Assembly (NCBI GenBank): GCA_014799465.1 | Contig: JAAVHZ010000043.1 | Location: forward strand, 62,001-126,000 | Length of the DNA: 64,000 nt | From: Lachnospiraceae bacterium | Lineage (GTDB): Bacteria; Bacillota; Clostridia; Lachnospirales; Lachnospiraceae | Reading direction: 5' to 3' | Shown: piece after piece, positions 43,278 to 52,243 of the stretch | Numbering within the stretch: the first letter of the stretch is position 1 | Layout of the letters: each line of letters starts with the position of its first letter | Position numbers and translations under genes: made by a program | The notes under the pieces: generated by a model | Database searches by the model: none | What the model saw: only the letters and a program-made list of their open reading frames with translations | Told to the model about the DNA's origin: nothing

Positions 43278-44705
43278 ATGATGAGATCATTATACTCTGC
43301 TGTAACAGGTTTAAAAGCACAGCAGAATGCAATGGATGTAATTGGTAACAATATAGCAAATGTAAACACTGTAGGTTTTAAAGCTTCAAGGACTACTTTC
43401 AGCGAGTTGTTTTATCAGAAAACACAGTCTGCATCAGGTCCTGATGCAAATACCGGAAAAGGTGGTCAGAATGCAAAGCAGATTGGTCTTGGTGCATCAA
43501 CATCTGGTATTAATGTAGATATTACCAATCCGGGAGGATTTGAGACTACAAACAGACCGTTTGACATTGCAATTAATGGAGACAGTTTCTTTATAGTACA
43601 GAACAATGGTTCAAATTACTTTACAAAAGCAGGTAATTTTACTACAGATGCAGCAGGTAATCTTGTAACTGACGGCGGTGCATATGTTATGGGTTATATA
43701 ACAGATAAACCGGGCTCTAATCTTCAGACAGATATGGTAAGACCGCTGCAAATATATACAGATAAATATATGTATACTGATCCTAAAGCAACAGCATCAG
43801 CAACTCTTACGGGAAATCTGAATAAATCAGATGTTAATTTTGGTGATGGATTATATGTTACAGCTAATGTTTCGTTGTTTGATAATCTTGGAAATGAATA
43901 TGATATACAGTTAAGATTATCTAAGACATATGACGCTGATGGAAACGCAGCTGTAGATGATAATAACAACCCTGTTTACAATATAGTAGCAGCAGGTGTA
44001 TATTCTGGAAGTAAACTGGTATCAGAATTAAGTGTAAATATGACAGGAACTTTAACATTCGATGCTATAACAGGTAAAATACTTGAAGGTTCAACTTCTG
44101 TATTTGATATGACAGTTACAGGACCGGGTTCAGATGCAATGGCATTTACATATACACAGGAAGATGTGGATGAATACTATAAGGAGAATCCTGATGGAAC
44201 AGAACCACCTGTAGTGGGCGAGCCAAGAGTAATAAAACTTGACTGCAGCAAGCTTAATCAACATGGTGCGGAAACTAATATTGAGCCTGCAAAAGGAATA
44301 TATGATGAATCAGTAGGCGGAATGGTAGGAGCCGGTAAAAAGGTAGGAGAGATGACAAGTGTAGGTGTACAGCCTGACGGTCGTATAGTAGCGGCATACA
44401 GTAATGGTGACAACTGTGTTATCGGACAGATTGCCGTAGCTACATTTATTAATCCGGCAGGTCTTGAAAAAATGGGAGACAATATGTATGCAGCAACTCT
44501 GAACTCAGGTGAATTCGACGGAATAGGACAGAGTATTACTGCAGCAGGAGGAAGTATGTCACCTGGTGTTCTTGAAATGTCAAATGTTGATCTGGCACAG
44601 GAATTTACTAAGATGATAGTTACTCAGAGGGGATTCCAGTCAAATTCAAGAGTTGTTACCACCTCAGATTCAATGATAGAAGAATTGTTAAGTCTGAAGA
44701 GATAA
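43278..44705 (+). CDS. flgE: Flagellar hook protein FlgE
   Basis: The 475-aa axial protein starts MMRSLYSAVTGLKAQQNAMDVIGNNIANVNTVGFKASRTTF, the hook/rod N-terminal motif. The C-terminus has VDLAQEFTKMIVTQRGFQSNSRVVTTSDSMIEELLSLKR. The central domains (about 95-400) form the exposed hook. Length fits hook rather than FlgG (about 260 aa). SD AAGGAGG. It is followed by a perfect hairpin that separates it from flbD. Confidence 0.95.
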   Translation: MMRSLYSAVTGLKAQQNAMDVIGNNIANVNTVGFKASRTTFSELFYQKTQSASGPDANTGKGGQNAKQIGLGASTSGINVDITNPGGFETTNRPFDIAINGDSFFIVQNNGSNYFTKAGNFTTDAAGNLVTDGGAYVMGYITDKPGSNLQTDMVRPLQIYTDKYMYTDPKATASATLTGNLNKSDVNFGDGLYVTANVSLFDNLGNEYDIQLRLSKTYDADGNAAVDDNNNPVYNIVAAGVYSGSKLVSELSVNMTGTLTFDAITGKILEGSTSVFDMTVTGPGSDAMAFTYTQEDVDEYYKENPDGTEPPVVGEPRVIKLDCSKLNQHGAETNIEPAKGIYDESVGGMVGAGKKVGEMTSVGVQPDGRIVAAYSNGDNCVIGQIAVATFINPAGLEKMGDNMYAATLNSGEFDGIGQSITAAGGSMSPGVLEMSNVDLAQEFTKMIVTQRGFQSNSRVVTTSDSMIEELLSLKR

Positions 44706-44728
44706 TTTTGTAATCTGATATAGATTAA

Positions 44729-44752
44729 GGGGTGTGACATTTGTCACACCCC
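44729..44752 (+). other. Perfect 11-bp GC-rich hairpin between flgE and flbD
   Basis: GGGGTGTGACA (44729-44739) and TGTCACACCCC (44742-44752) with a 2-nt loop. No T-run follows, so it is not a classical terminator. It may be an mRNA 3'-end stabiliser or a processing or protein-binding site within the operon. Confidence 0.8.
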
Positions 44753-44788
44753 ATTGTATGACAAGGAAATATGTTAATGGAGGGAATA

Positions 44789-44983
44789 ATGATAACCGTA
44801 ACACGACTTAATGGCGAAAAGCTTATGGTGAACTGCAATCTGATTGAATTTGTAGAGGAAACACCGGATACGGTAATTACTTTTACAAATGGTATAAAAA
44901 TAGTAGTTAAAGAAAATTCGGAAGAAATAAAACGTGCAGTAATAGATTATAAAAAGGAAATATTTGGCAGAGAAATTATTTGA
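44789..44983 (+). CDS. flbD: FlbD-like flagellar protein (swarming-related SwrD family)
   Basis: The 64-aa protein starts MITVTRLNGEKLMVNCNLIEFVEETPDT, the FlbD/SwrD-family pattern. In B. subtilis, SwrD raises flagellar torque. Upstream in-frame ATGs at 44771 and 44777 exist, but GGAGGG at 44779-44784 and family alignment favour 44789. Precedes motA, as is usual in clostridia. Confidence 0.88.
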   Translation: MITVTRLNGEKLMVNCNLIEFVEETPDTVITFTNGIKIVVKENSEEIKRAVIDYKKEIFGREII

Positions 44984-45002
44984 TAAAATAACATAAAAAA
45001 TG

Positions 45003-45032
45003 TTGGTGTTATAGAGAAAAATGTGATAGAAT
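45003..45032 (+). promoter_or_regulatory. Candidate promoter upstream of motA
   Basis: TTGGTG (45003-45008), 18-nt spacer, TAGAAT (45027-45032), in the 106-nt flbD-motA gap. It could raise stator expression independently of the operon promoter. Confidence 0.45.
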
Positions 45033-45089
45033 AATTTAAGCAGTTTTATGAACTAAAATATTATACATAATAGGTGGTGGAAAAAAGAT

Positions 45090-45902
45090 ATGGATTTGGC
45101 TACAATAATCGGTTTGATTGCATGCTTTGCGTTGATGATTTTTGGAATGGTAACAGGTGATCAGGGATTTGCAGCAATAGGAAGTTTTATTCACCTTCCG
45201 TCTGTACTTATCACTTTTGGTGGTGCATTCAGTTCTGTTTTGATACAGTATACATTAGTGGATTTCGTTAATTCGCTTAAAGCTTTTAGGAGAACATTAA
45301 AACAACCCAAAAGCGATGATGCTGCTACCATAAAAAGTATTATTGAACTTTCAAATATCGCCAGAAAGGAAGGATTGCTGGCATTGGAAGAAGCAGCAAA
45401 CGAGCTTGAAGATGAATTTATGAAAAAGGGAATACTTCTTATTGTAGATGGTACTGATCCTGAGATGGTAAGATCCATTATGGAAAATGAAATGATATGC
45501 ATTGAAGACAGACATAAGAAAGTTATCGGTTTTTATGATAATGTGGCTTCCATGGGTCCTGCATGGGGTATGATTGGAACACTTATAGGATTGATTAACA
45601 TGCTTAAGAATCTTCAGGATATTTCCAGTGTCGGACCTAATATGTCAACAGCACTTGTTACAACATTCTATGGTTCGTTGTTGGCTAACTGGGTGGCAAC
45701 TCCTGTCGCAAATAAGTTAAGACTTAATAATAGTACGGAGATAATGCTTAAGGAAGTTATGATAGAAGGACTTTTATCAATACAGGCAGGAGAGAATCCG
45801 CGTGTTATTGAAGAAAAACTCAAATCATTCCTGTCACCTCAGCACCGCAATGCATTGATGGAGGGTGACGGCGATGCAGAAGGTATTGGCGGAGGTGAGT
45901 AA
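45090..45902 (+). CDS. motA: Flagellar stator protein MotA
   Basis: The 270-aa stator subunit has four membrane segments (about residues 3-22, 32-51, 152-172, 186-205). Conserved motifs are GSFIHLPSVLITFGGAFSSVLI and the ion-channel segment NVASMGPAWGMIGTLIGLINML with proline. The large cytoplasmic loop with charged residues contacts FliG. SD GGTGGTGG. Confidence 0.95.
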   Translation: MDLATIIGLIACFALMIFGMVTGDQGFAAIGSFIHLPSVLITFGGAFSSVLIQYTLVDFVNSLKAFRRTLKQPKSDDAATIKSIIELSNIARKEGLLALEEAANELEDEFMKKGILLIVDGTDPEMVRSIMENEMICIEDRHKKVIGFYDNVASMGPAWGMIGTLIGLINMLKNLQDISSVGPNMSTALVTTFYGSLLANWVATPVANKLRLNNSTEIMLKEVMIEGLLSIQAGENPRVIEEKLKSFLSPQHRNALMEGDGDAEGIGGGE

Positions 45903-45904
45903 TA

Positions 45905-46738
45905 TTGGCAAGAAAAAAGAAAGAAGAAGAACAGGCACCGGGTTCACCGGCATGGATGGCAACATTTAGTGACTTAATGAATTTGCTGTTGTGCTTTTTC
46001 GTATTACTTTTTGCAATGTCATCAGTTGACCAGGACAAATTTGAGGAATTAGTAGCTTCGTTGTCTGCAAGTTTCGGTATATTAGAAGGTGGTGCCGCAT
46101 CGGTTATAGAAGGTTCAAAGATATCCACCGGTGTATCTGACTTGAATGAACTGGATGATTATTATGAGAACTTAGGTCTCAATACAGAAGGCGAGGCCAA
46201 AGACATAAATGATGATAATTCCGAATATGATGGAGATACAGTTCTTGAAAAGATTCAGAAAGAGGGTACTGCGGAATCAGAGAAGATGGCAGAAGAAATG
46301 GAGCAGGAAGCAATACAAAAAAATATTGCAGGTCAGGTAGAAATAGAATTTACGGCACAATATGTACAGCTTACACTTAATGGAGCATTACTGTTTGATT
46401 CTGCAAAATCCAATATAAGGAGTGATGCAGTTCCACTTGTAGACAAAGTGGGAGACATACTTATGAATTATAAGGGAAATATGGTGGAGATTACAGGATT
46501 TACCGACAGTGTGCCACTTCTTGATGATCCAAAGTATGATGATAACTGGGATTTGTCAAGTGCCAGAGCCAAATCGGTACTTATGTATCTTGTAAATAAT
46601 AAGGGAATGGATATATCAATTATGAAAGCCTCAGGAAGAGGTGAAAATGACCCAATAGCGTCTAATGATACAGCAGAAGGCAGGGCACAGAACAGACGCG
46701 TTGAAATAAAAATATATAATCAGCTTAACAGTTATTAA
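45905..46738 (+). CDS. motB: Flagellar stator protein MotB
   Basis: The 277-aa protein has the ion-binding Asp23 in the motif TFSDLMNLLLCFFVLLFAMSS (membrane helix about 21-41), a plug/linker, then an OmpA-like peptidoglycan-binding domain (ITGFTDSVP; LSSARAKSVLMYL; GRAQNRRVEIKI). TTG start, supported by GGAGGTGAG at 45891-45899. It lies 2 nt after motA, so the two are coupled. Confidence 0.94.
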   Translation: MARKKKEEEQAPGSPAWMATFSDLMNLLLCFFVLLFAMSSVDQDKFEELVASLSASFGILEGGAASVIEGSKISTGVSDLNELDDYYENLGLNTEGEAKDINDDNSEYDGDTVLEKIQKEGTAESEKMAEEMEQEAIQKNIAGQVEIEFTAQYVQLTLNGALLFDSAKSNIRSDAVPLVDKVGDILMNYKGNMVEITGFTDSVPLLDDPKYDDNWDLSSARAKSVLMYLVNNKGMDISIMKASGRGENDPIASNDTAEGRAQNRRVEIKIYNQLNSY

Positions 46739-46760
46739 CCGGAAGCAGGTGGAGGAAGAA

Positions 46761-47264
46761 ATGAAAAAAAGCATAATAAACATTATTACATTAGTTTTGG
46801 TATTGACAAATACCATTTTAACTGCGATTATGGTTGTTGTGGTCGTACAGTCGATGAACAGTTCCAATGCCCTGGTAACAAAAGTGGCTAAATCAATAGA
46901 ACTGGAAAAGGGCGATGAGGAAGAAACAGAACTGGCTATCAGTGATACAGATACTTATGACCCTGAAGCAAAGCTTACCATAAAATTGAAGGAAAGCGGA
47001 GATGGAAAAGAACATTATGCAGTTATATATCCGCAGTTAAAACTTAATAAAAAGAATAAGGACTATGAAAAACAGTCAAAGACGCTGGATACTTACAAAG
47101 GAGATATAACACAGTGTGTTCAGGATGTTGTGCAGAAATACACTGCAGAACAACTGCAGAATGACCCTGACAGTATTAGAGAAGAAATATTAGTTCAGCT
47201 TCGTGAGATGTTTGATTCAGATTTTATTATTGGAGTAATCTTTAGCAGTACGACTATACAGTAA
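46761..47264 (+). CDS. fliL: Flagellar basal body-associated protein FliL
   Basis: The 167-aa protein has one N-terminal membrane helix (about residues 6-29, IINIITLVLVLTNTILTAIMVVVVV) and a stomatin-like FliL domain ending in ADQLRNDPDSIREEILVQLREMF-like and VIFSSTTIQ. Supports stator function. A GTG at 46749 would add four residues; ATG 46761 with GGAGGAAG is preferred. Confidence 0.88.
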   Translation: MKKSIINIITLVLVLTNTILTAIMVVVVVQSMNSSNALVTKVAKSIELEKGDEEETELAISDTDTYDPEAKLTIKLKESGDGKEHYAVIYPQLKLNKKNKDYEKQSKTLDTYKGDITQCVQDVVQKYTAEQLQNDPDSIREEILVQLREMFDSDFIIGVIFSSTTIQ

Positions 47265-47295
47265 TTATTTTATCCGGCATAGGAGGTGAAGATGC

Positions 47296-48273
47296 GTGGG
47301 CGAGGTATTATCCCAGGACGAGATTGATAATTTGCTGAAGGCTTTAAGTACAGGCGAGCTTGATGCGGAGGAATATAAAGAGAATAATGAGCAGCAGGTT
47401 AAGAATTATGATTTTGCCAGACCTGCTAAATTTTCAAAAGAGCATCTTCGTACTTTAGAGATTATTTTTGAACACTATGGAAGACTGTTATATACAAATC
47501 TTCCGGCTTATTTAAGAAAAAATGTACAGGTGGATGTAGTTAATTCAGAGGCGGTTGCATATTCGGAATTTTCAAATTCATTATCAAATCCTGTGTTGCT
47601 TGGTATTGTTAATTTTTTACCATTAAACGGCAATATAATTGTGGAACTTGCATCAAATTTAGGATATGCCATTATAGACAGACTGCTTGGAGGTCTGGGG
47701 AATTCTATTGAAAAAAAGAGAGAATTTACCGAAATAGAGATTACAATTATAGAAAGAATACTTTCTGTATGTGTGGATTTGTTAAGAGAACCGTGGCAAA
47801 ATGTTGTTAAAGTGGAGCCAAGGCTGGAGAGAATAGAAACAAATTCGCAGTTTGCACAAATTATTTCTCCAAATGAAATGATTGCGATTGTAACTCTGGA
47901 GATAAAGATTGGAGATGTAGAGGGACTTATGAATGTATGTCTGCCATTTCTGACTTTAGAGGATGTAATGGATAAATTGAATACCAAATACTGGTATTCT
48001 ACGATGCAGGAAATGGATAATAATGATTATGGGGAAGACATTGAATATATTATTTCAAAGGCTTCCATACCAATGAAAGCAGTTCTTGGAACAAGTTCAA
48101 TATCAGTAAATGACTTTGTAAATTTACAAAAAGGTGATATAATTAAATTAGGTTCAGGAATTGAAGATGAATTGGACATATACGTTGGAAATATTAAAAA
48201 ATTTAAAGCACTTCCGGGTGCTGCGTCAGATAATTATGCTGTGCGTATAACATCAATAATCAGAGAGGAGTAA
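47296..48273 (+). CDS. fliM: Flagellar motor switch protein FliM
   Basis: The 325-aa C-ring protein carries the CheY-P binding motif LSQDEIDNLLKAL at residues 5-17. The CheC/FliM-like middle domain and the C-terminal SpoA-type domain (FKALPGAASDNYAVRI) follow. GTG start, supported by AGGAGGTGA at 47281-47289. Full length for the family. Confidence 0.96.
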   Translation: MGEVLSQDEIDNLLKALSTGELDAEEYKENNEQQVKNYDFARPAKFSKEHLRTLEIIFEHYGRLLYTNLPAYLRKNVQVDVVNSEAVAYSEFSNSLSNPVLLGIVNFLPLNGNIIVELASNLGYAIIDRLLGGLGNSIEKKREFTEIEITIIERILSVCVDLLREPWQNVVKVEPRLERIETNSQFAQIISPNEMIAIVTLEIKIGDVEGLMNVCLPFLTLEDVMDKLNTKYWYSTMQEMDNNDYGEDIEYIISKASIPMKAVLGTSSISVNDFVNLQKGDIIKLGSGIEDELDIYVGNIKKFKALPGAASDNYAVRITSIIREE

Positions 48274-48282
48274 GCAAAAGAA

Positions 48283-49557
48283 ATGGATGGAATGCTATCT
48301 CAAGAAGAAATAAATGCTTTGCTTAACGGAGTTCCAAGCGAAGGCGAAGAAAATATAAATGATGCCGGCAGTGAAACCGTTAGTCAAACAGAAAGCAGTA
48401 CAACTGAAGAATCGCTTACCGATATTGAAAAAGATACCATTGGTGAAATTTCCAATATAAGCATGGGAACAGCAGCAACTACACTTTCATCATTGGTAAA
48501 TCAAAAGGTAGATATTAGTGTGCCGGTAGTGTCACTGGCAAACTGGAATGATTTGGTAGACAGTTATGACAGACCTTGTGTATTCTTACAGATACAGTAT
48601 AGAGAAGGTCTGGATGGCAACAATGTGTTGATTTTGAAAGAAAGAGATGTAAAAATTATTGCAGATCTTATGATGGGCGGTGATGGAACCAATATTGATG
48701 GTGAACTCGGAGAACTTCATTTGAGTGCGATAAGTGAGGCTATGAATCAGATGATGGGTTCAGCGTCTACTTCGTTATCATCTCTGCTAAGTATGAAAAT
48801 AGATATTAGTCCGCCAACGGCAAGTCTTATAGATTTGAATGAGACTATGGATGAAGAGGGAATAGATGAATTTTTAAGAAGCACTTTTGTTAAAAACTCA
48901 TTTCAAATGACAATCGGAGATTTGGTTTACAGCGAAATGGTGCAGTTATTCCCGTTAGACTTTGCAAAAATGCTTTGTGGAAATCTGATGAACGAAGAAG
49001 GCGGAAAAACGGAATCAACAGAAACCACAGGTACCGGTCAGCAGACAGTTGCACCACAGTCAGTACCGGTTCAGCCGCAACCGCAGCCTGAACCACAAAT
49101 GACAATGCAGGCATCTCCGCAACCGGAAGCTCAGCCTTATGCACAACCGGGTTATCCACCACAGCAAGGCTACCCACAGATGCCTTACCCACCTCAGATG
49201 GGTTATCCGCAAATGCCTTATCCGCCGCAGATGGGTTATCCGCAAATGCAGCCGATGCCTGAGGTGAATGTTCAACCGGCACAGTTTCAGGCATTTACGG
49301 GAGAATTAGATTCGGTAACACAAAAAGAAAATATAAATCTTATTATGGATGTTCCATTAAACGTTACAGTTGAACTTGGAAGAACCAGTAAGTCAATTCA
49401 GGAGATACTTGAATTTGCTCCGGGTACAATTATAGAATTGGATAAGATTGCAGGAGAACCGGTAGATGTGTTGGTAAATGGAAAATTTGTAGCCAAAGGC
49501 GAAGTCGTTGTAATAGAGGAAAGCTTTGGCGTACGTGTCACAGAAATTATTAAATAA
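48283..49557 (+). CDS. fliY: Flagellar motor switch phosphatase FliY
   Basis: The 424-aa protein starts with a FliM-like CheY-binding motif ([12 protein letters not shown]). Its CheC-type phosphatase domain has two ExxN sites, Glu55/Asn58 and Glu152/Asn155, so it likely dephosphorylates CheY-P. A proline/glutamine-rich linker (about residues 250-330) holds a tandem repeat of [11 protein letters not shown]. The SpoA/FliN domain follows at about 345-424 ([29 protein letters not shown]). Part of the Gram-positive C-ring. Next to cheY, as in B. subtilis. Confidence 0.96.
   Translation: MDGMLSQEEINALLNGVPSEGEENINDAGSETVSQTESSTTEESLTDIEKDTIGEISNISMGTAATTLSSLVNQKVDISVPVVSLANWNDLVDSYDRPCVFLQIQYREGLDGNNVLILKERDVKIIADLMMGGDGTNIDGELGELHLSAISEAMNQMMGSASTSLSSLLSMKIDISPPTASLIDLNETMDEEGIDEFLRSTFVKNSFQMTIGDLVYSEMVQLFPLDFAKMLCGNLMNEEGGKTESTETTGTGQQTVAPQSVPVQPQPQPEPQMTMQASPQPEAQPYAQPGYPPQQGYPQMPYPPQMGYPQMPYPPQMGYPQMQPMPEVNVQPAQFQAFTGELDSVTQKENINLIMDVPLNVTVELGRTSKSIQEILEFAPGTIIELDKIAGEPVDVLVNGKFVAKGEVVVIEESFGVRVTEIIK
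49168..49257 (+). repeat. 33-bp tandem repeat in the FliY linker
   Basis: Two full units (49168-49200, 49201-49233) and one partial (49234-49257) encode [11 protein letters not shown] twice, then GYPQMQPM. The units differ mainly at synonymous third positions. Copy number could vary between strains. Confidence 0.85.
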
Positions 49558-49582
49558 ATCTTTATGATGGGAGAGAAGAAGA

Positions 49583-49945
49583 ATGGCGAAGAATATATTG
49601 ATATGTGATGATGCAGCTTTTATGAGAATGATGATAAAGGACATTCTTACAAAAAATGGATACAATGTGGCAGGTGAGGCAGAGAATGGTGCTAAGGCAG
49701 TAGAAAAGTATAATGAAACAAAGCCGGATTTAGTACTAATGGATATTACAATGCCTGAGATGGATGGAATACAGGCTCTTAAAAAGATTAAGGAAATGGA
49801 TCCGGGTGCATCTGTCATTATGTGTTCAGCCATGGGTCAGCAGGCTATGGTTATTGAATCAATACAGTCAGGAGCAAAAGATTTTATTGTAAAACCTTTT
49901 CAGGCAGACAGAGTAATCGAAGCTGTTAAAAAAGCCGTAGGTTAA
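49583..49945 (+). CDS. cheY: Chemotaxis response regulator CheY
   Basis: The 120-aa single receiver domain has the acidic pair in ICDDAAFMR, phospho-acceptor Asp54 (LVLMDITMPEMDG), Ser/Thr in MCSAMG and Lys in DFIVKPF. Binds FliM and FliY when phosphorylated by CheA. SD GGGAGAG. Confidence 0.95.
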   Translation: MAKNILICDDAAFMRMMIKDILTKNGYNVAGEAENGAKAVEKYNETKPDLVLMDITMPEMDGIQALKKIKEMDPGASVIMCSAMGQQAMVIESIQSGAKDFIVKPFQADRVIEAVKKAVG

Positions 49946-49950
49946 GTGAA

Positions 49951-50364
49951 ATGCCGATTTTATTAGCGGTAGGAATGGTTGATAGTATTATAAAGTTTAT
50001 TGCAGCTGTTGTTGTATTTATATTTGTTTTGGCAGCTACATATATGACTACGAGATTTATAGGCAATTACCAGAAGAAAACCATGCATGGTCATAATTTT
50101 GATGTAATAGAAACCTATAGAATATCGGGTACAAAATATCTGCAGCTTATACGGGTAGGAACTGAGTATGTTGTAATAGCAATATGTAAAGATACAATTA
50201 CTATGCTCTGTAAAATGAATAAAGATGAAATTGAAGTTTCAGAAGAAGATGAACCAAAAAGCGGCACGAGTCTGACTGCATTCAGTGAAATGTTTGAACA
50301 GATGAAAAATTTAAGGCAGAATGAAAGTAAGGTTGAAGAAGATGAGAACAATCATGAAAATTGA
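49951..50364 (+). CDS. fliO: Flagellar biosynthetic protein FliO/FliZ
   Basis: The 137-aa protein has one N-terminal membrane helix (about 9-31, DSIIKFIAAVVVFIFVLAATYMTTRFI) and a FliO-like cytoplasmic domain (GHNFDVIETYRISGTKYLQLIRVGTEYVVIAICKDTITMLCKM). Assists assembly of the FliP pentamer. The gene starts only 5 nt after cheY and its 3' end overlaps fliP by about 23 nt. No strong SD is seen. Confidence 0.85.
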   Translation: MPILLAVGMVDSIIKFIAAVVVFIFVLAATYMTTRFIGNYQKKTMHGHNFDVIETYRISGTKYLQLIRVGTEYVVIAICKDTITMLCKMNKDEIEVSEEDEPKSGTSLTAFSEMFEQMKNLRQNESKVEEDENNHEN

Positions 50365-51184
50365 CAAACGGTTAAGAAGCATTGTAAAAGTATTATTAGT
50401 TTTTATACTTGTAGTACATGTGGTTGTTCAGAATGTTTTAGTGGTAAATGCTACACAGACGCCTATTGATGATGATTCTTCAATAACAGCAGATACGGAC
50501 AGCAATGCTTCAGATATTTTAGGAATAAGCATTACATCAGGAGATGGAGAAACGAGTCTGTCAGGTGCATTACAGATGATGTTGGTTCTGACCATAATTG
50601 CGTTATGTCCGTCTATACTGATAATGCTTACATCATTTACCCGTATTCTTATTGTAATGCATTTTACACGGGCTGCACTTTCAACGCAGAGTGCACCGCC
50701 CAATCAAGTGTTAGTAGGTATATCATTGTTTTTAACATTTTTTATTATGGCACCTGTATTTTCACAGGTAAATGAAGATGCAATACAACCATTTTCTAAA
50801 GGTGAGATTAATCAGGAACAGGCTTTGGATGCAGGATTAGCACCTATAAGGAAGTTTATGCTGGATAATGTACAGGATAAAGATTTGGATGCGATGGCAT
50901 CTATAGCAGGAATTGAGAATGTTGCATCAAAAGATGATATTCCTACAAATGTGCTGATTCCAAGTTTTATTCTCAGTGAGCTTAGAATATCTTTCTGGAT
51001 AGGATTTCTAATATATATACCTTTTATAGTTATTGATATGGTAGTAGCATCAACACTTATGTCAATGGGAATGATGATGCTGCCTCCTACAACCATTTCA
51101 ATGCCGTTTAAGATATTGCTTTTTGTTTTGGCAGACGGATGGAATCTGATTATTGTTAATCTGATGAAAACTTTTGTAACATAA
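50342..51184 (+). CDS. fliP: Flagellar export gate protein FliP
   Basis: The 280-aa protein has a cleavable signal peptide (KVLLVFILVVHVVVQNVLVVNA, cut near TQTP) and four membrane helices. FliP signatures are SFTRILIVMHFTRAAL, NQVLVGISLFLTFFIMAPVF, RKFMLDN and FILSELRISFWIGFLIYIPFIVIDMVVASTLMSMGMMMLPP. ATG 50342 has a weak upstream AAGG; ATG 50354 is also possible. The upstream reading from 50321 lies in fliO. Confidence 0.94.
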   Translation: MRTIMKIDKRLRSIVKVLLVFILVVHVVVQNVLVVNATQTPIDDDSSITADTDSNASDILGISITSGDGETSLSGALQMMLVLTIIALCPSILIMLTSFTRILIVMHFTRAALSTQSAPPNQVLVGISLFLTFFIMAPVFSQVNEDAIQPFSKGEINQEQALDAGLAPIRKFMLDNVQDKDLDAMASIAGIENVASKDDIPTNVLIPSFILSELRISFWIGFLIYIPFIVIDMVVASTLMSMGMMMLPPTTISMPFKILLFVLADGWNLIIVNLMKTFVT

Positions 51185-51202
51185 GGATGGAGACTGATAA
51201 AA

Positions 51203-51469
51203 ATGACAGTGGAAACAGTATTAAATATTGCCAGTGAAGCATTATGGACCATTATTATCACATCAGGGCCTCTGCTTATCATTTCCCTGGTACTGGGACT
51301 TGTGGTAAGTATATTTCAGACTGTAACTTCAATACAAGAGCAGACATTAACATTTATACCTAAGCTTTTAGGAATATTTATCGGTTTATTGATATTTGGC
51401 AACTTTATATTGAATAGTATAGTAACACTTATGCAGAATTTATGGACATTTGAGGAATACATCAGATGA
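51203..51469 (+). CDS. fliQ: Flagellar export gate protein FliQ
   Basis: The 88-aa protein has two membrane helices and the FliQ signature ALWTIIITSGPLLIISLVLGLVVSIFQTVTSIQEQTLTFIPKL. Part of the FliPQR export gate. The stop overlaps fliR by 4 nt (ATGA). Confidence 0.96.
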   Translation: MTVETVLNIASEALWTIIITSGPLLIISLVLGLVVSIFQTVTSIQEQTLTFIPKLLGIFIGLLIFGNFILNSIVTLMQNLWTFEEYIR

Positions 51470-52242
51470 TAGAGGCAACAATTTCACTGGAAAAATTTGA
51501 ATATTTTTTGCTTATACTTATAAGAGTGGCTTCTTTTATTTTTGTTGCCCCTTTTTTTTCACAGTCAAATGTTCCGCAGCGGATTAAGATTGGACTGTCA
51601 CTCTTTTTATCGGTGATATTTTATAATATGCTGCCTGTACAGGATTTTTCTTATACGGGATTGATAGGGTATACAACACTGATAATTAAGGAGAGTATTG
51701 CAGGATTGTTAATTGGATTTTCTGCTTATATGTGCTTTATGATAATCAATCTTGCAGGAAGAATAATAGATATGGAGATTGGACTTTCAATGGCACAACA
51801 GTTTGATCCTACAACGAAGACTCAGACCAGCATTACGGGAACATTATATTCGTATCTGATAATGATGATAATGTTAGCATCAGATATGCATATATACCTT
51901 ATTAATGCCATTTTGGAGTCTTTTTCATTAATTCCGCTTGGGGGAGCGAAGCTTGGAGACTCTCTTTACGGCACTGTGGTTGGGTTCATATCCGACTATT
52001 TTATTATAGGATTCAGAATTGCATTACCAATATTTTCAGCAATAATTATAATGAACTGTGTATTGGGAATTATGGCAAAAGTAGCACCACAGATGCATAT
52101 GTTTTCAGTAGGAATACAGATAAAACTTCTTACAGGATTCTTCATTATGTTTGTTACGGTAAGACTTATCCCATCCGTATCGAATTTTGTGTCAGATACA
52201 ATGAGAAATATAGTGGATGAGGTTATGAAGGGCTTGGTGTGA
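51466..52242 (+). CDS. fliR: Flagellar export gate protein FliR
   Basis: The 258-aa membrane protein has about six membrane segments. It has LLILIRVASFIFVAPFFSQSNVPQRIKIGLSLFLSVI and the conserved GRIIDMEIGLSMAQQFDPTT loop. Completes the FliP5Q4R1 gate. Starts within the ATGA overlap of fliQ. Confidence 0.95.
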   Translation: MIEATISLEKFEYFLLILIRVASFIFVAPFFSQSNVPQRIKIGLSLFLSVIFYNMLPVQDFSYTGLIGYTTLIIKESIAGLLIGFSAYMCFMIINLAGRIIDMEIGLSMAQQFDPTTKTQTSITGTLYSYLIMMIMLASDMHIYLINAILESFSLIPLGGAKLGDSLYGTVVGFISDYFIIGFRIALPIFSAIIIMNCVLGIMAKVAPQMHMFSVGIQIKLLTGFFIMFVTVRLIPSVSNFVSDTMRNIVDEVMKGLV

Positions 52243-52243
52243 T

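Noticed and set aside
47508..47987. 159-aa minus-strand ORF in fliM
   Set aside because: Antisense shadow of a conserved gene, with no start signal or known motif.
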